Notes under the pieces: generated by a model
What the model saw: the letters and a program-made list of their open reading frames with translations, nothing else
Database searches by the model: none
Told to the model about the DNA's origin: nothing
Translations under genes and position numbers: made by a program
Shown here: positions 18,026 to 26,842 of the stretch, piece after piece
Position numbering within the stretch: position 1 is the stretch's first letter
How the letters are laid out: each line of letters starts with the position of its first letter
Source of the DNA: Planctomycetota bacterium
GTDB taxonomy: Bacteria; Planctomycetota; Planctomycetia; Planctomycetales; Planctomycetaceae
Reading direction: 5' to 3'
DNA length: 35,943 nt
Assembly (NCBI GenBank): GCA_017859815.1
Contig: JAFMMM010000013.1
Location: forward strand, 1-35,943

Positions 18026-18832
18026 ATGTTTGAGTCAGAGTTCACACTACAGCAGATCTCCGAACTCGAGGTTGAAGGGGATGATTCCCCATGCGCCTAT
18101 CTTCCGCAACAAACGAGTACCATGACTTACCGTGTTGCGAGGACTCTCACCGCAGAACGGTATGAATCCCTGCTTGAGCGGGGGTGGAGAAGGTTTGGAA
18201 GGACGCTGTTCCGCCCGGTCTGCAGAGGCTGCCAAAGCTGCCAGCCTCTGCGAGTCGAAATTGGGGCGTTCTCCCCATCAAAAAGCCAGCGCCGCTGCAG
18301 CAAACGCATTGCTGCTCGTGGTGACTTTGAGATCGACGTGCAGATGCCACGCGTCACTGAAGAGCACATTCAACTGTATGATGAATATCACGCCGATATG
18401 AATGCCAGAAAAGGATGGGCGTGGCAACCAATGACCCCGGAAGACTATCACAGTGGCTTTATTGCGGGAGAGTTTCCGTTTGCCCGACAGTTTGAGTATC
18501 GCCTGAATTCCAGCCTTGTTGGCGTTGGGCTGGTCGATGTGACCCCTAATGTCATGTCCAGCATCTACTTTTACTTCTCGCCGGAACTGCGCGCGGAAGG
18601 CTTTGGGACGTGGTCGATCCTGCAGGAATTGTGTCATGGTTCCGCCAACGGTCAAAAGTGGCTTTACCTCGGCTACTTCATTCGCGACTGCAGTTCGATG
18701 AGCTACAAGAATCGCTTTCGACCCTGTCAGGTACTGGATGCCTTTGTTGACGATTCAGATTCGCCGCGCTGGCGATCCATGACCGAAATGGAAACGAAAA
18801 AAGGGAGAGGTTCAGACCTCTCCCCGGCGTAA
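18026..18832 (+). CDS. bpt: Aspartate/glutamate leucyltransferase (bacterial arginyltransferase-like)
   Basis: This enzyme adds leucine from Leu-tRNA to proteins with N-terminal Asp or Glu, marking them for ClpS/ClpAP degradation by the N-degron pathway. The start at 18026 gives 268 residues, close to the usual 240-260; a start at 17903 would add 41 non-family residues and overlap the trpD upstream region. Near the N-terminus is PCAYLPQQTSTMTYRV (from about residue 22). GWRRFGRTLFRPVC with three closely spaced cysteines (CRGCQSC, about residues 66-72) follows, then the PLRV...F..S.SQRR segment. The C-terminal GNAT-like half contains IYFYFSPE and YLGYFIRDC. Its last codons form a hairpin that appears to be the terminator of the convergent respiratory cluster. 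Confidence 0.9.
   Translation: MFESEFTLQQISELEVEGDDSPCAYLPQQTSTMTYRVARTLTAERYESLLERGWRRFGRTLFRPVCRGCQSCQPLRVEIGAFSPSKSQRRCSKRIAARGDFEIDVQMPRVTEEHIQLYDEYHADMNARKGWAWQPMTPEDYHSGFIAGEFPFARQFEYRLNSSLVGVGLVDVTPNVMSSIYFYFSPELRAEGFGTWSILQELCHGSANGQKWLYLGYFIRDCSSMSYKNRFRPCQVLDAFVDDSDSPRWRSMTEMETKKGRGSDLSPA
18797..18824 (-). terminator. Intrinsic terminator of the respiratory cluster, inside the 3' end of bpt
   Basis: GGGAGAGGT (18803-18811) and ACCTCTCCC (18816-18824) form a perfect 9-bp stem with a TCAG loop. Six A residues at 18797-18802 become a U6 tract when read on the minus strand, directly after the stem. On the plus strand no T-run follows. The hairpin begins 34 bases past the oxidase subunit IV stop codon, so it should end the minus-strand transcript. 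Confidence 0.85.
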
Positions 18833-18857
18833 TGCGATTGATTTGGCAGGCCCTGTC

Positions 18858-19238
18858 TTAGTGCCCTTCGGTATGCTCCCCCTCCACACGCGAGTCGCGA
18901 TATTCCGCGACCTCGTCAGCCCACTCACCGACCTGCGGGGCCATGTTGATGTAGTAGGATGAGCCAATGTCCGGGAAGAGCGCGATTGGCAGCCCAATGG
19001 CAAGAATCGTCGTTGGTGCTAACAGCACGTACTTCCAGTTTCCCTCGAACTTCAGATGCATGAAGAACATCATGACGCACATGGCTTTCGCACAGGCTAC
19101 TGCCAGCACCAAAACCATCGTGACTGCTTTCGGCATGTCCACCAGGTCGAAGGCAACCGACAGTGCCGTGCATCCACAGAGCACGAAGAAGATGGTCAGA
19201 TAGTTGACATGGTGGGTATCGTGGTGCTCGTCAGACAT
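18858..19238 (-). CDS. ctaF: Cytochrome c oxidase subunit IV (prokaryotic type)
   Basis: The ATG at 19238 gives 126 residues; a TTG seven codons earlier is less likely. After a His-rich start (MSDEHHDTHH) come three predicted membrane helices at roughly residues 13-32, 38-58 and 72-90. The second runs into the conserved-looking KAMCVMMFFMHLKFEG loop that marks the caa3/CyoD-type subunit IV family. This small subunit stabilises heme-copper oxidases rather than carrying a cofactor. It is the last gene of the cluster, 74 bases after subunit III, and is followed by a strong terminator. The roughly 35-residue hydrophilic tail is longer than in minimal family members. Confidence 0.85.
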   Translation of the reverse strand: MSDEHHDTHHVNYLTIFFVLCGCTALSVAFDLVDMPKAVTMVLVLAVACAKAMCVMMFFMHLKFEGNWKYVLLAPTTILAIGLPIALFPDIGSSYYINMAPQVGEWADEVAEYRDSRVEGEHTEGH

Positions 19239-19312
19239 AGTCAATCGCCATACAGCCAAAACGGAGTGGGAAGGGCACAGGGACAGGTACCGGAAAACAG
19301 CGAAACCCGAAC

Positions 19313-20374
19313 CTAGATGATGTAGAGCATCGGGAACAAAAAGATCCAGACAAGGTCAACAAAGTGCCAGTACAGACCGCTGTTTTCGACAAAGTCTGTC
19401 CATTTCTCGTCGAGTGCTGAACCCTGCTTGAGCACAACGATGAACAGGATCATTCCAACAATCACGTGAATGGCGTGGAAGCCCGTCATGATAAAGTAGC
19501 AGGATGCAAAGATGTTTCCGAACACAATCGGATGCGGATCGAAAATGTTTGCATTGACCAGCGCGGACAGCTGATGTTCTTCGGCACGTAATCCATTGAG
19601 CCACTCCTGAACTTCATCAATTGTCAGTTCAGGCATCGCCTCGCCTTCGGACAGCTGTGCCCGTGATTCAAGGTAGCCGGCAGCGAGTGCGGGTTCTGAG
19701 AGGCTGACATTGGCAATCACATGCTGCCGCAGATTGATCCATTCCCTGTACAAGTCCGTGTCGACTTTTGCAGATTCCTGGAACACCGCAAACTCATCCG
19801 CAGTCATGCTGTCCGGTCGCTCAACATCACCTTCGCCTAACGCTGTGACATCAAGTGAAAGTGTGACGATGTCATCCGGTTGCTCTGTCTCAATCACACC
19901 TTCGTCGATGTAGACGGCAAAACGCTGTCGGACAACAGCCTCAAACTCGCGGTCGACCTTGCTGATTGCCTGAGTACTTGTCTCTGCAATGTGCCCCGGC
20001 AGGATGTCATGATCAATCTTGCCTTTGTATTCAGCGGCCTTGATCCCAAGGAACAGGACAGCCAGCAGCAGGGTGCCCGTCAGATATGTGCGAGCTCGTT
20101 TGAAGTCCTTCTTCGCCATCGCTTCATGAGCAACAACAACGAGGTAACTTGAGACGATCAGGACAAACGTATTTACACCACCAAACAGGACGTTGATGTG
20201 TGTGTCTTCAGGATCAGTCGGCCAGCCCGGTGAACCCAGACGCAGTACAATGTAGGACCCGATGAAGGCTGTGAAGAACATGATCTCCGTACCAAGGAAG
20301 AGCCACATTCCGAGTTTTGAGTTCGGAATTGGGATCCCCATTCTGAGGGCAGGAGTGTTTGAAGAGTCAGACAT
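19313..20374 (-). CDS. ctaE: Cytochrome c oxidase subunit III with a large internal insertion
   Basis: Subunit III is a cofactor-free membrane subunit of aa3 oxidases. The 353-residue protein has family segments at both ends: [15 protein letters not shown] (20-34) and GIKAAEY (110-116) in the first part, and [15 protein letters not shown] (294-308) and [15 protein letters not shown] (333-347) in the second. Between them, residues about 122-281 are a hydrophilic, acidic segment where related proteins have only a short loop. The insertion is in frame, and both flanks are intact, so this is not a frameshift. By topology it should sit on one face of the membrane next to the oxidase. It lies 44 bases after ctaB. 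Confidence 0.92.
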   Translation of the reverse strand: MSDSSNTPALRMGIPIPNSKLGMWLFLGTEIMFFTAFIGSYIVLRLGSPGWPTDPEDTHINVLFGGVNTFVLIVSSYLVVVAHEAMAKKDFKRARTYLTGTLLLAVLFLGIKAAEYKGKIDHDILPGHIAETSTQAISKVDREFEAVVRQRFAVYIDEGVIETEQPDDIVTLSLDVTALGEGDVERPDSMTADEFAVFQESAKVDTDLYREWINLRQHVIANVSLSEPALAAGYLESRAQLSEGEAMPELTIDEVQEWLNGLRAEEHQLSALVNANIFDPHPIVFGNIFASCYFIMTGFHAIHVIVGMILFIVVLKQGSALDEKWTDFVENSGLYWHFVDLVWIFLFPMLYII

Positions 20375-20418
20375 AATTCCACAACCGTTATTGGAAGAGT
20401 CCAGTCCGCTTGATGCGT

Positions 20419-21336
20419 TCAGGCAGTCAGGCGAAGGTAATCAAAGACGAGGCAAAAAAGCAGAACCGGCAGGCAAATTAATGAGCCCGCCATGAGCTTG
20501 CGAGCATTCCCGTCGGTGCGGGAACGCGAAAATCGCAATGTCAGCCAGAGATAACCGGTCGACAGAACAAAAGCAGCGATCGAATACCCATCCCCGGCAA
20601 GACCGCAGTAACGCGGCACCTGAGTCACCGGGATGAATGCAACCGCGTACAAGAGAGCCAGCATTCCGGCCCGAAAACCACCGTCTGAAAAGGACGGCAA
20701 CATCAGCAGGCCAGCCTGTTCGTAATCTCTCCTGTGCAACCAGCCAATCGCGAGGAAGTGAGGGAACTGCCAGACGAAGAAAATCGCAAAGAGTGCGAAA
20801 GCTTCCGTGCCGAGGGCACCGCCGGCTGCAAACCAGCCCAGCACTGCCGGCATTGCTCCCGGAACTGCTCCCGCCGTCGTGCAGAACACAGTCAGCCGTT
20901 TCAGCGGAGTATAGATCAGCACGTAAGAAAGCATCGTCAGAAGCGATGCAACAGCCGTCAGCTGGTTGACCTGTAGCCAGAGCACAATCGTGCCAGCCGT
21001 GGCAAGCAGTACTCCCAACAAGGAGCCCTCAACAGCGGAAATACGACCGCTCGCCAGCGGACGTGCCTCGGTTCGAGACATTTGTTGGTCGGAACTGGCT
21101 TCGATGACCTGATTCAGCACGCTCGAAGCCGCGACCAGACAACAGATTCCAAAGACCGCCTGCCCCAACAGCGCAAAGTTGACACTTACCTGAGATGCCA
21201 GCGTAAAACCAGCGGCCACAGCGACCGCAGACATCACGATAATTCGGAGTCGCAGCATCTGCCCGTAGTCGCTGAGTCGAACGGATAACGAGTACTGCGG
21301 GGTATCAACCACAACCTGCGGCGCTGCACTGCTCAT
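20419..21336 (-). CDS. ctaB: Heme O synthase (protoheme IX farnesyltransferase)
   Basis: CtaB attaches a farnesyl group to heme B, giving heme O for the oxidase. The protein is 305 residues from the ATG at 21336 and is almost entirely membrane helices. The prenyl-diphosphate site is clear: [20 protein letters not shown] near residues 74-93, and the second UbiA-family region [20 protein letters not shown] lies mid-protein. A much longer open frame starts at 22020 but its upstream part is only the shadow of ctaA. The start codon overlaps the ctaA stop as ATGA, implying translational coupling of the two heme-modifying enzymes. Confidence 0.92.
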   Translation of the reverse strand: MSSAAPQVVVDTPQYSLSVRLSDYGQMLRLRIIVMSAVAVAAGFTLASQVSVNFALLGQAVFGICCLVAASSVLNQVIEASSDQQMSRTEARPLASGRISAVEGSLLGVLLATAGTIVLWLQVNQLTAVASLLTMLSYVLIYTPLKRLTVFCTTAGAVPGAMPAVLGWFAAGGALGTEAFALFAIFFVWQFPHFLAIGWLHRRDYEQAGLLMLPSFSDGGFRAGMLALLYAVAFIPVTQVPRYCGLAGDGYSIAAFVLSTGYLWLTLRFSRSRTDGNARKLMAGSLICLPVLLFCLVFDYLRLTA

Positions 21337-22289
21337 GAAGCACCTCCCGGAATTGTGTCGACCGGCATTTCCAGGGATGTTGAGGCGATGAGTCCCCGAC
21401 GCGACAGCATCACCAGCCAGACGCAGCTGGAGACGGAGGACGCGACCAGAAAAATCCCCACGACAGTGTGCAGGCTGCAAAGGACGGCCTGTTCCAACGA
21501 ACCTGTCACCGATACATAACCCAGCTGCCGGAAACCAAACCGAGTCACGAGAGCGCCCAGCCCCAGTGAGAATTGCAGGAAGACGGCACCAACAACAGCA
21601 ACACCACATCGCCGCAATGCCGGATTTGATCCTCGGATCAGCGAAACCCCGGCCCAACAACACACCATCAATGTGACTATTGCACCGATTATGTGCTCGT
21701 TGCGAAGCATGTGCAGGTGCCGCAGCATTCCGCCAAGGAAGTACTGCAGCAGTACGATGGCTGGCATCACGCAGCCTGCGGCAAAGCCGACGGCCCCCAA
21801 ATGCCGCTCTCGCGTTGCAAGCCACTGAGCAGACTGCTCTGAAAGCAACATGCGGAATACCACACAGAACGAGAAGAACAACGCTCCTGTTATGCTGTGG
21901 GTCATCGCCAGTGTGCCGGCATCCAGCAAAACCCTTGCACCGCCGAGCAGTCCCTGCAAGATCACAGCGATCAGGATCCCCAGACCGAAGTTGCGGACCC
22001 AGCCTCGCATCGGCCAGCATTTGAATGCCAATGCAACTGCGGTTAAGCCAATGACCACACCAGCGAGGCGATGGCCGTGTTCCACAAACTTATCAGGCCG
22101 GGTGCTGAAATCCTTCAGAAACGGATAGAGCAGCATGTTCTGACCGTCTGATGATGGCCAGTCGGCAAACGCCATCCCCGCTTTCAGCGTCGTAACCAGC
22201 GCACCAAGGCCGATGGGCAACAAAGCAACAACGCATGTTGCTGTGGCCATCGTCCTGAGTGATTTCATGCTGGTGGGTGAGTATGCCAA
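21333..22289 (-). CDS. ctaA: Heme A synthase (CtaA/COX15 family)
   Basis: CtaA oxidises heme O to heme A in the membrane. The protein is 318 residues with about eight membrane helices in two similar halves. Likely heme-ligating or catalytic histidines are in VEHGHRLAG (71, 73), TLAMTHSITG (131), RNEHIIGA (199) and CSLHTVVG (274); Glu70 matches the conserved Glu before the first His. The start is uncertain: a TTG at 22289 has a good AAGGGGA upstream, whereas the ATG at 22268 has no ribosome site but is also plausible. The gene lies 36 bases after ctaD and overlaps ctaB by four bases. Confidence 0.9.
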   Translation of the reverse strand: MAYSPTSMKSLRTMATATCVVALLPIGLGALVTTLKAGMAFADWPSSDGQNMLLYPFLKDFSTRPDKFVEHGHRLAGVVIGLTAVALAFKCWPMRGWVRNFGLGILIAVILQGLLGGARVLLDAGTLAMTHSITGALFFSFCVVFRMLLSEQSAQWLATRERHLGAVGFAAGCVMPAIVLLQYFLGGMLRHLHMLRNEHIIGAIVTLMVCCWAGVSLIRGSNPALRRCGVAVVGAVFLQFSLGLGALVTRFGFRQLGYVSVTGSLEQAVLCSLHTVVGIFLVASSVSSCVWLVMLSRRGLIASTSLEMPVDTIPGGAS

Positions 22290-22325
22290 TCCAGTCCCCT
22301 TCGCCGAAGTTGAAGCCCTGTTGTA

Positions 22326-24182
22326 TCAGGCTGTTGCCGGTTCGGTAGTCGCAGCTCTTCGCGGTGGATCGGTCTGGAGAATGAAGTCCTGTCCCAGTGC
22401 TTCAGCCTCCGGAGATGAGTATTCGTATGGCCCGCGATAGCAGACCGGAGGAACATCAAAGTTGCCGTGTCCCGGAGGAGATGGAGCAGACCACTCCAAC
22501 CCGTTCGCGTTCCATGGGTTACGTCCTACTTTCCGACCATAAAACATGCTGTAAAAGAAGTTTCCAAGCAGCAGGAACTGGGAGAAGCCCATCAGGATCG
22601 CTGACATTGTCATCAGCTTGTTCATTGGCAACAGATGCTCGAGATATCCGTGCAGGTAAGGATCTGCATACCGACGTGGCATTCCCGCAATCCCCAGCAG
22701 GTGCATCGGGAAGAATGTGCCATTCATGCCGATAAAGGTCAAAACGAAGTGAATCTTCTGAACGCCGTCGTTCATCTCACGACCGAACATCTTCGGGAAC
22801 CAGAACTGGATTGCTGCGAACACGCCAAACAGAGTTGCACCGAAGAGAACGTAGTGGAAGTGAGCGACGATGAAGTACGTGTCGTGGAAGTAGATATCCA
22901 CGGGCACGGCAGCCATGAAGATCCCGCTTAAACCGCCAACGATAAACAAGGCGACGAAGGCGGCACAGTTCAGAAACACTCCGGTGAACTGAATGTCACC
23001 GTTCCAGATGGTCCCGATCCAGTTGAACACTTTGATTGCTGATGGCAATGCAATCATCATCGTTGAGGTCATAAAGGTCATGCCGAGAGCGGGGTTCATT
23101 CCACTGGTAAACATGTGGTGCCCCCAGACGATGAATCCAAGACCGGCAATGGCGGCCATGGAGTAGACCATGGGCTTGTAACCAAACACAGGCTTTCTGC
23201 ATGTGCACGCAAGCATATCTGAGACCATCCCCATCGCTGGCAGCAGCATGATGTAGACGGCTGGATGCGAATAGAACCAGAACAGGTGCTGCCACAGCAG
23301 TGGTTGCCCGCCACCCACCGTCGGGGCAGAGTTATTGACGATCAACCCGGCCGGTACAAAGAATACGGACTGGATGGAAGTCGGCAGCAGCAGGCCGAGG
23401 CGATCGAAGACGAGCATGAAGCCGGCAGCCGTCAGCACTGGGAGTGCAAAGGCCTGCAGAATCGCCGTGATGAACATCGACCAGATGGTGAGCGGCATGC
23501 GAAACAGAGTCATGCCAGGAGCACGCATGTTGATGATCGTGGTCATATAGTTGACCGAACCCATCATGGATGAAACACCCACGAGAGTCAGCCCGAATAA
23601 CCACCATGTCTGGGCGTTGCCTGAAGCGGGGGACGCTGACGCAATGTCCGACAGAACAGGATAACTGGTCCAGCCGTTTGCGGGACCCGCGGTAGCACCA
23701 CCTGCGACAAAGCTGTAACCAAAGCACGCAATCGCCGGCCACATGAACCAGTAACTCAACATGTTCAAAATAGGAAAGGCCATGTCATCCGCACCGATCT
23801 GGAGCGGAATCAGGAAGTTCCCAAACGCTCCGGCAAGTACCGGGATGATGACAAGGAAGATCATCACTGACGCATGCATCGTGAAAAGCATGGTGTAGAA
23901 CTCAGGGCTGATCTGTCCGCCTTCACCGGCAAACACCCCAAACAGCTTTCCTACGATCGGCATGCTTTCCCACGGAAACGCCAGTTGCCAGCGAACGGCA
24001 AGCGCCAGTGCTCCCCCAACCATCAACATCAGAATGGTTGTGATCAGAAACTGAATCCCAATCACCTTGTGGTCGGTTGAGAAGACATACTTCTGAATGA
24101 AGGTCTGCTCGTGATGTCCATGATCATGTCCGTGATCGTGGGCGTGATCCGCGGAATCAACTGCCGGTGTAATTGTTGCCAT
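22326..24182 (-). CDS. ctaD: Cytochrome c oxidase subunit I, A2-type
   Basis: Subunit I holds heme a and the heme a3-CuB site where oxygen is reduced and protons are pumped. All metal ligands are present: His103 (low-spin heme a), His306 with the cross-link Tyr310 in YSHPAVY (304-310), His355-His356 (CuB), and His441 and His443 in VAHFH. The YS pair in place of the usual G-H-P-E-V-Y glutamate indicates the A2 subtype, as in Rhodothermus. The N-terminus has a His-rich stretch at residues 13-24 (HAHDHGHDHGHH). The ATG at 24182 is preceded by GGAAG. The length of 618 residues exceeds the usual 530-560 because of this leader, an extended loop before the YSHP motif, and a soluble tail. Confidence 0.97.
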   Translation of the reverse strand: MATITPAVDSADHAHDHGHDHGHHEQTFIQKYVFSTDHKVIGIQFLITTILMLMVGGALALAVRWQLAFPWESMPIVGKLFGVFAGEGGQISPEFYTMLFTMHASVMIFLVIIPVLAGAFGNFLIPLQIGADDMAFPILNMLSYWFMWPAIACFGYSFVAGGATAGPANGWTSYPVLSDIASASPASGNAQTWWLFGLTLVGVSSMMGSVNYMTTIINMRAPGMTLFRMPLTIWSMFITAILQAFALPVLTAAGFMLVFDRLGLLLPTSIQSVFFVPAGLIVNNSAPTVGGGQPLLWQHLFWFYSHPAVYIMLLPAMGMVSDMLACTCRKPVFGYKPMVYSMAAIAGLGFIVWGHHMFTSGMNPALGMTFMTSTMMIALPSAIKVFNWIGTIWNGDIQFTGVFLNCAAFVALFIVGGLSGIFMAAVPVDIYFHDTYFIVAHFHYVLFGATLFGVFAAIQFWFPKMFGREMNDGVQKIHFVLTFIGMNGTFFPMHLLGIAGMPRRYADPYLHGYLEHLLPMNKLMTMSAILMGFSQFLLLGNFFYSMFYGRKVGRNPWNANGLEWSAPSPPGHGNFDVPPVCYRGPYEYSSPEAEALGQDFILQTDPPRRAATTEPATA

Positions 24183-24290
24183 AGTCTTCTTCCACCTGTT
24201 TTCGTATCGAAACAGTTTCCGGCCCTTACAAGCCGGCTTTCACTGTATTAAGTGTGCGTTCCTCAGCTCAGGAAGCCGATGCCGATCAGA

Positions 24291-25271
24291 TCACTCTTCG
24301 TCGGCGACTCCATCCTCTTCCTGGTCCGCCTGCAGGCCAGTCAGGTACTCGGAAACCTGTTGGGGGGTTTCTGCAATGATTCGGGCTTTCATCTTGTAGT
24401 GACCCCACCCACACAATTCCGTGCACAGCAGCTCGTACTCCCCGGCTTTCTCGGCGTCAAACCAGATGGGGATAATGAGCCCCGGAACTGCGTCCTGCTT
24501 CACACGCATGCGGGGTACAAAAAATGAATGCTGGACGTCCTGAGTTCGCAAATTCACCATGGTCGGGACCGTGGCTGCAATGTGAAGTTCGTTGACATAG
24601 TACAGGTCACCGGGTTGCGGAGTGGTCATCAATTCTGTACCCGGCTTGGGGTAGCGGATACGCCACTCAAACTGCCTCGCCATGACCTCTGCGACAGGAC
24701 CGCTCTGAACTTCGTCCGGAAAGCGATTCAATACTCGAATGTCGGCGACGACGTCCAACTGGGCCATTGAGATGAAGACCAGAATAAACGCAGGAACGAT
24801 TGTCCAGACGATTTCCAGTCGATGGCTGCCATGGGAGAACCAGACTTTGTCGTCCTTGCCACGCACGGCACTTTTCCAGAGTGCATAACCCAAAGCGAAT
24901 TCGGTTCCAATGAATGTCACTGCCACGATGATCAGGATCATATAGAACAGACCATCGATTTGATGTCCTGCTCGAGACAGCGGTTCGCTGGGAAACCACC
25001 AGTTGTTTCCTGGGGCAATCACGCAAGCCCACAGGGCAACCAACGGCCAGTACCAAAAGAACAAGGCCCAAAAGCGTTTCTCGCTACTGGCCCACGTTGT
25101 GACCGCGAAGATCAGCGCGAACCACTTTGTGCCTGCAACCTGATCAGACAGCAGCGGCAGAGAGACATCGGCCAGAACGCTGTTAACCAGCGGGCCAACA
25201 ACAAGCTCGTATAGCGCGAGACCGGTTGACAGCAGACGCAAGAACCAAATGAGAAGTGTTGAAAGATTCAT
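24291..25271 (-). CDS. ctaC: Cytochrome c oxidase subunit II (CuA) with extra N-terminal membrane segments
   Basis: Subunit II accepts electrons at its dinuclear CuA centre. The CuA ligands are complete: His248, Cys283, Glu285 (backbone), Cys287, His291 and Met294, in HSFFVP and CTELCGWGHYKM. MARQFEWRIRYP near residue 197 holds the aromatic electron-entry site. The two usual membrane helices are at roughly 105-130 and 150-172. Before them, residues 1-88 contain two or three additional hydrophobic segments that are not part of the standard subunit. There is no fused cytochrome c domain, so this is an aa3 rather than a caa3 oxidase, and it needs a separate donor. The gene lies 108 bases before ctaD and 71 after the diheme cytochrome gene. 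Confidence 0.95.
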   Translation of the reverse strand: MNLSTLLIWFLRLLSTGLALYELVVGPLVNSVLADVSLPLLSDQVAGTKWFALIFAVTTWASSEKRFWALFFWYWPLVALWACVIAPGNNWWFPSEPLSRAGHQIDGLFYMILIIVAVTFIGTEFALGYALWKSAVRGKDDKVWFSHGSHRLEIVWTIVPAFILVFISMAQLDVVADIRVLNRFPDEVQSGPVAEVMARQFEWRIRYPKPGTELMTTPQPGDLYYVNELHIAATVPTMVNLRTQDVQHSFFVPRMRVKQDAVPGLIIPIWFDAEKAGEYELLCTELCGWGHYKMKARIIAETPQQVSEYLTGLQADQEEDGVADEE

Positions 25272-25342
25272 CTGTTACTTTCTCTGAATTCCGATGAGCC
25301 CCGTATCAGGTGACCTGACTGGACAACGAAAGTGCAAAGGAC

Positions 25343-26842
25343 TCAATCACCGGCTTCTGCACCGCCCGCAACTTCTGAAGACGCAAGACTGCCTGTGGCG
25401 CCCGGGTCAGACTCGAACGGCAGACTGAGCACGTAGTTCACAATGTGCCAGATGTCTTCGTGCGGTGTATTCTTGAACGACGGCATCCGCGAACCCTTGA
25501 TGCCGGAATAAACGCGGCAGAAAATATCGATTGGTCTGCGCCCGCCACGAAAAATGCCAGCCTGCAGATTTCGAGGCTGATTCAAGTTGTCCCAAACATC
25601 ATGAAGGCCGGGCTCGTTGTACTTCTCGTTCGTAATCGGGTTCTTCTCAAACGCCATCGTTTGCGGTCCGTTACCCGCCCCGTCGATGCCGTGACAATCG
25701 GCGCAGTTCAGTGTCTTGCTCAGGTAAAGCTCGCGTCCACGGCGCCGCGATTCTGCAGTATCCGGAACGCGAGCCACGGTCGGGATCACGCGTGCCTCTT
25801 CGGTTTCGGCGGCTGTCCAGATTTCCTGCAGATCATTGCCGACGTAATCAACCGACTCCGGCATGTCCAATTCCAAAAACTCAGCAAGCTCCTCAACAAT
25901 CTCATCCCGTGTCTCGCCGCCCTCGATGCGACTTACCATCGCATCCTTGCTGTAGTCGGATGACAACTCAACAACCAGTTTTCGCTCAAACTCGCCACGC
26001 ATCGCGAGGAAGCGGACGTACTCCACAATCGCCTCAAGCTCGTCATCTTCCATCAGCAGGAAGGAAGGCATATAGGTACCGGGAATTCCATAACGCAGCA
26101 CCCGAGTCAGGTCATTTCGGCTGGCTCGAGACATGTCGTTGGTGGAGGTGAACTTGAACACTCCATGACGATAGTCACGGGGTCTCGGATTCAGGTACTG
26201 GGCAGTCGGACCATTGCCGTCGCCTGCTGTGCCGTGGCAGTGGCTGCAGTGACGCATGTAAAGCACACGCCCCTCCTGAAGCCCCTTGCCTGCATCCAGG
26301 GTGCACTGGTCACCCGCACTCAGAACCAGCTTTGTTGCAAGAATCGCTTCTCCGGTTGACGCGTCCCAGCTTGTCACAGCCACACTCTGACCGGCTGATT
26401 CGCCGGAAGAAACGAGCAGACTGCTGACAGTGTTCGGAAGAGAAATTGACTCGTCCGGAACCTGCAGTGTGACCTTGTTATCGCCGCTTTCCGGTGTCTC
26501 AGTAGCATCTGCAGTTTCAACCTCTGCCGACTCGCCAGAAGTTCCCGCATCCCCGTCTGAACCAACCGCAGCGACTGAAACCGAAGTTCCCCCCCAGTTC
26601 ACGGGCAGTTTTGTCCATGCCTTCAGAGACTGAGGGTTGCCGAATTTCTCTTCCGTCAGAGCGATCACTCCGGGTGATTCGCCGGTACCGTTTTGCGCCT
26701 CCGCCGCCAGCGAACGGGTGTTCTCACTGATTGAGAAGGATGCCTCAAAGTCTGAACATCCCACAGTCGCCAACATTGCAAGGCATAACCAGGCGGTTTG
26801 CTGTATGGAGCCGCTTGTCGCGAAGTCCTTCTTCGAGATCAT
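25343..26842 (-). CDS. Diheme cytochrome c lipoprotein
   Basis: The ATG at 26842 gives 499 residues, with AGGT upstream and a lipoprotein signal ending in ATVGC (Cys29). Two class-I cytochrome c domains are seen: CSHCH at 199-203 with probable axial Met258 (GTYMPSF), and CADCH at 380-384 with probable axial Met453 (GSRMPSF). Between the lipid anchor and the first heme lies a 160-residue low-complexity acidic, Ser/Glu-rich region. The protein should be tethered on the periplasmic side and is well placed to donate electrons to CuA of subunit II, encoded immediately downstream. Longer in-frame starts (ATG 26881, GTG 26902) would bury the signal peptide. Confidence 0.88.
   Translation of the reverse strand: MISKKDFATSGSIQQTAWLCLAMLATVGCSDFEASFSISENTRSLAAEAQNGTGESPGVIALTEEKFGNPQSLKAWTKLPVNWGGTSVSVAAVGSDGDAGTSGESAEVETADATETPESGDNKVTLQVPDESISLPNTVSSLLVSSGESAGQSVAVTSWDASTGEAILATKLVLSAGDQCTLDAGKGLQEGRVLYMRHCSHCHGTAGDGNGPTAQYLNPRPRDYRHGVFKFTSTNDMSRASRNDLTRVLRYGIPGTYMPSFLLMEDDELEAIVEYVRFLAMRGEFERKLVVELSSDYSKDAMVSRIEGGETRDEIVEELAEFLELDMPESVDYVGNDLQEIWTAAETEEARVIPTVARVPDTAESRRRGRELYLSKTLNCADCHGIDGAGNGPQTMAFEKNPITNEKYNEPGLHDVWDNLNQPRNLQAGIFRGGRRPIDIFCRVYSGIKGSRMPSFKNTPHEDIWHIVNYVLSLPFESDPGATGSLASSEVAGGAEAGD

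Noticed and set aside
21337-22020. Upstream extension of the ctaB frame to a 533-codon reading frame
   Set aside because: The extra part is Arg/Cys-rich nonsense lying opposite the real frame of ctaA, and the family N-terminus begins at 21336.
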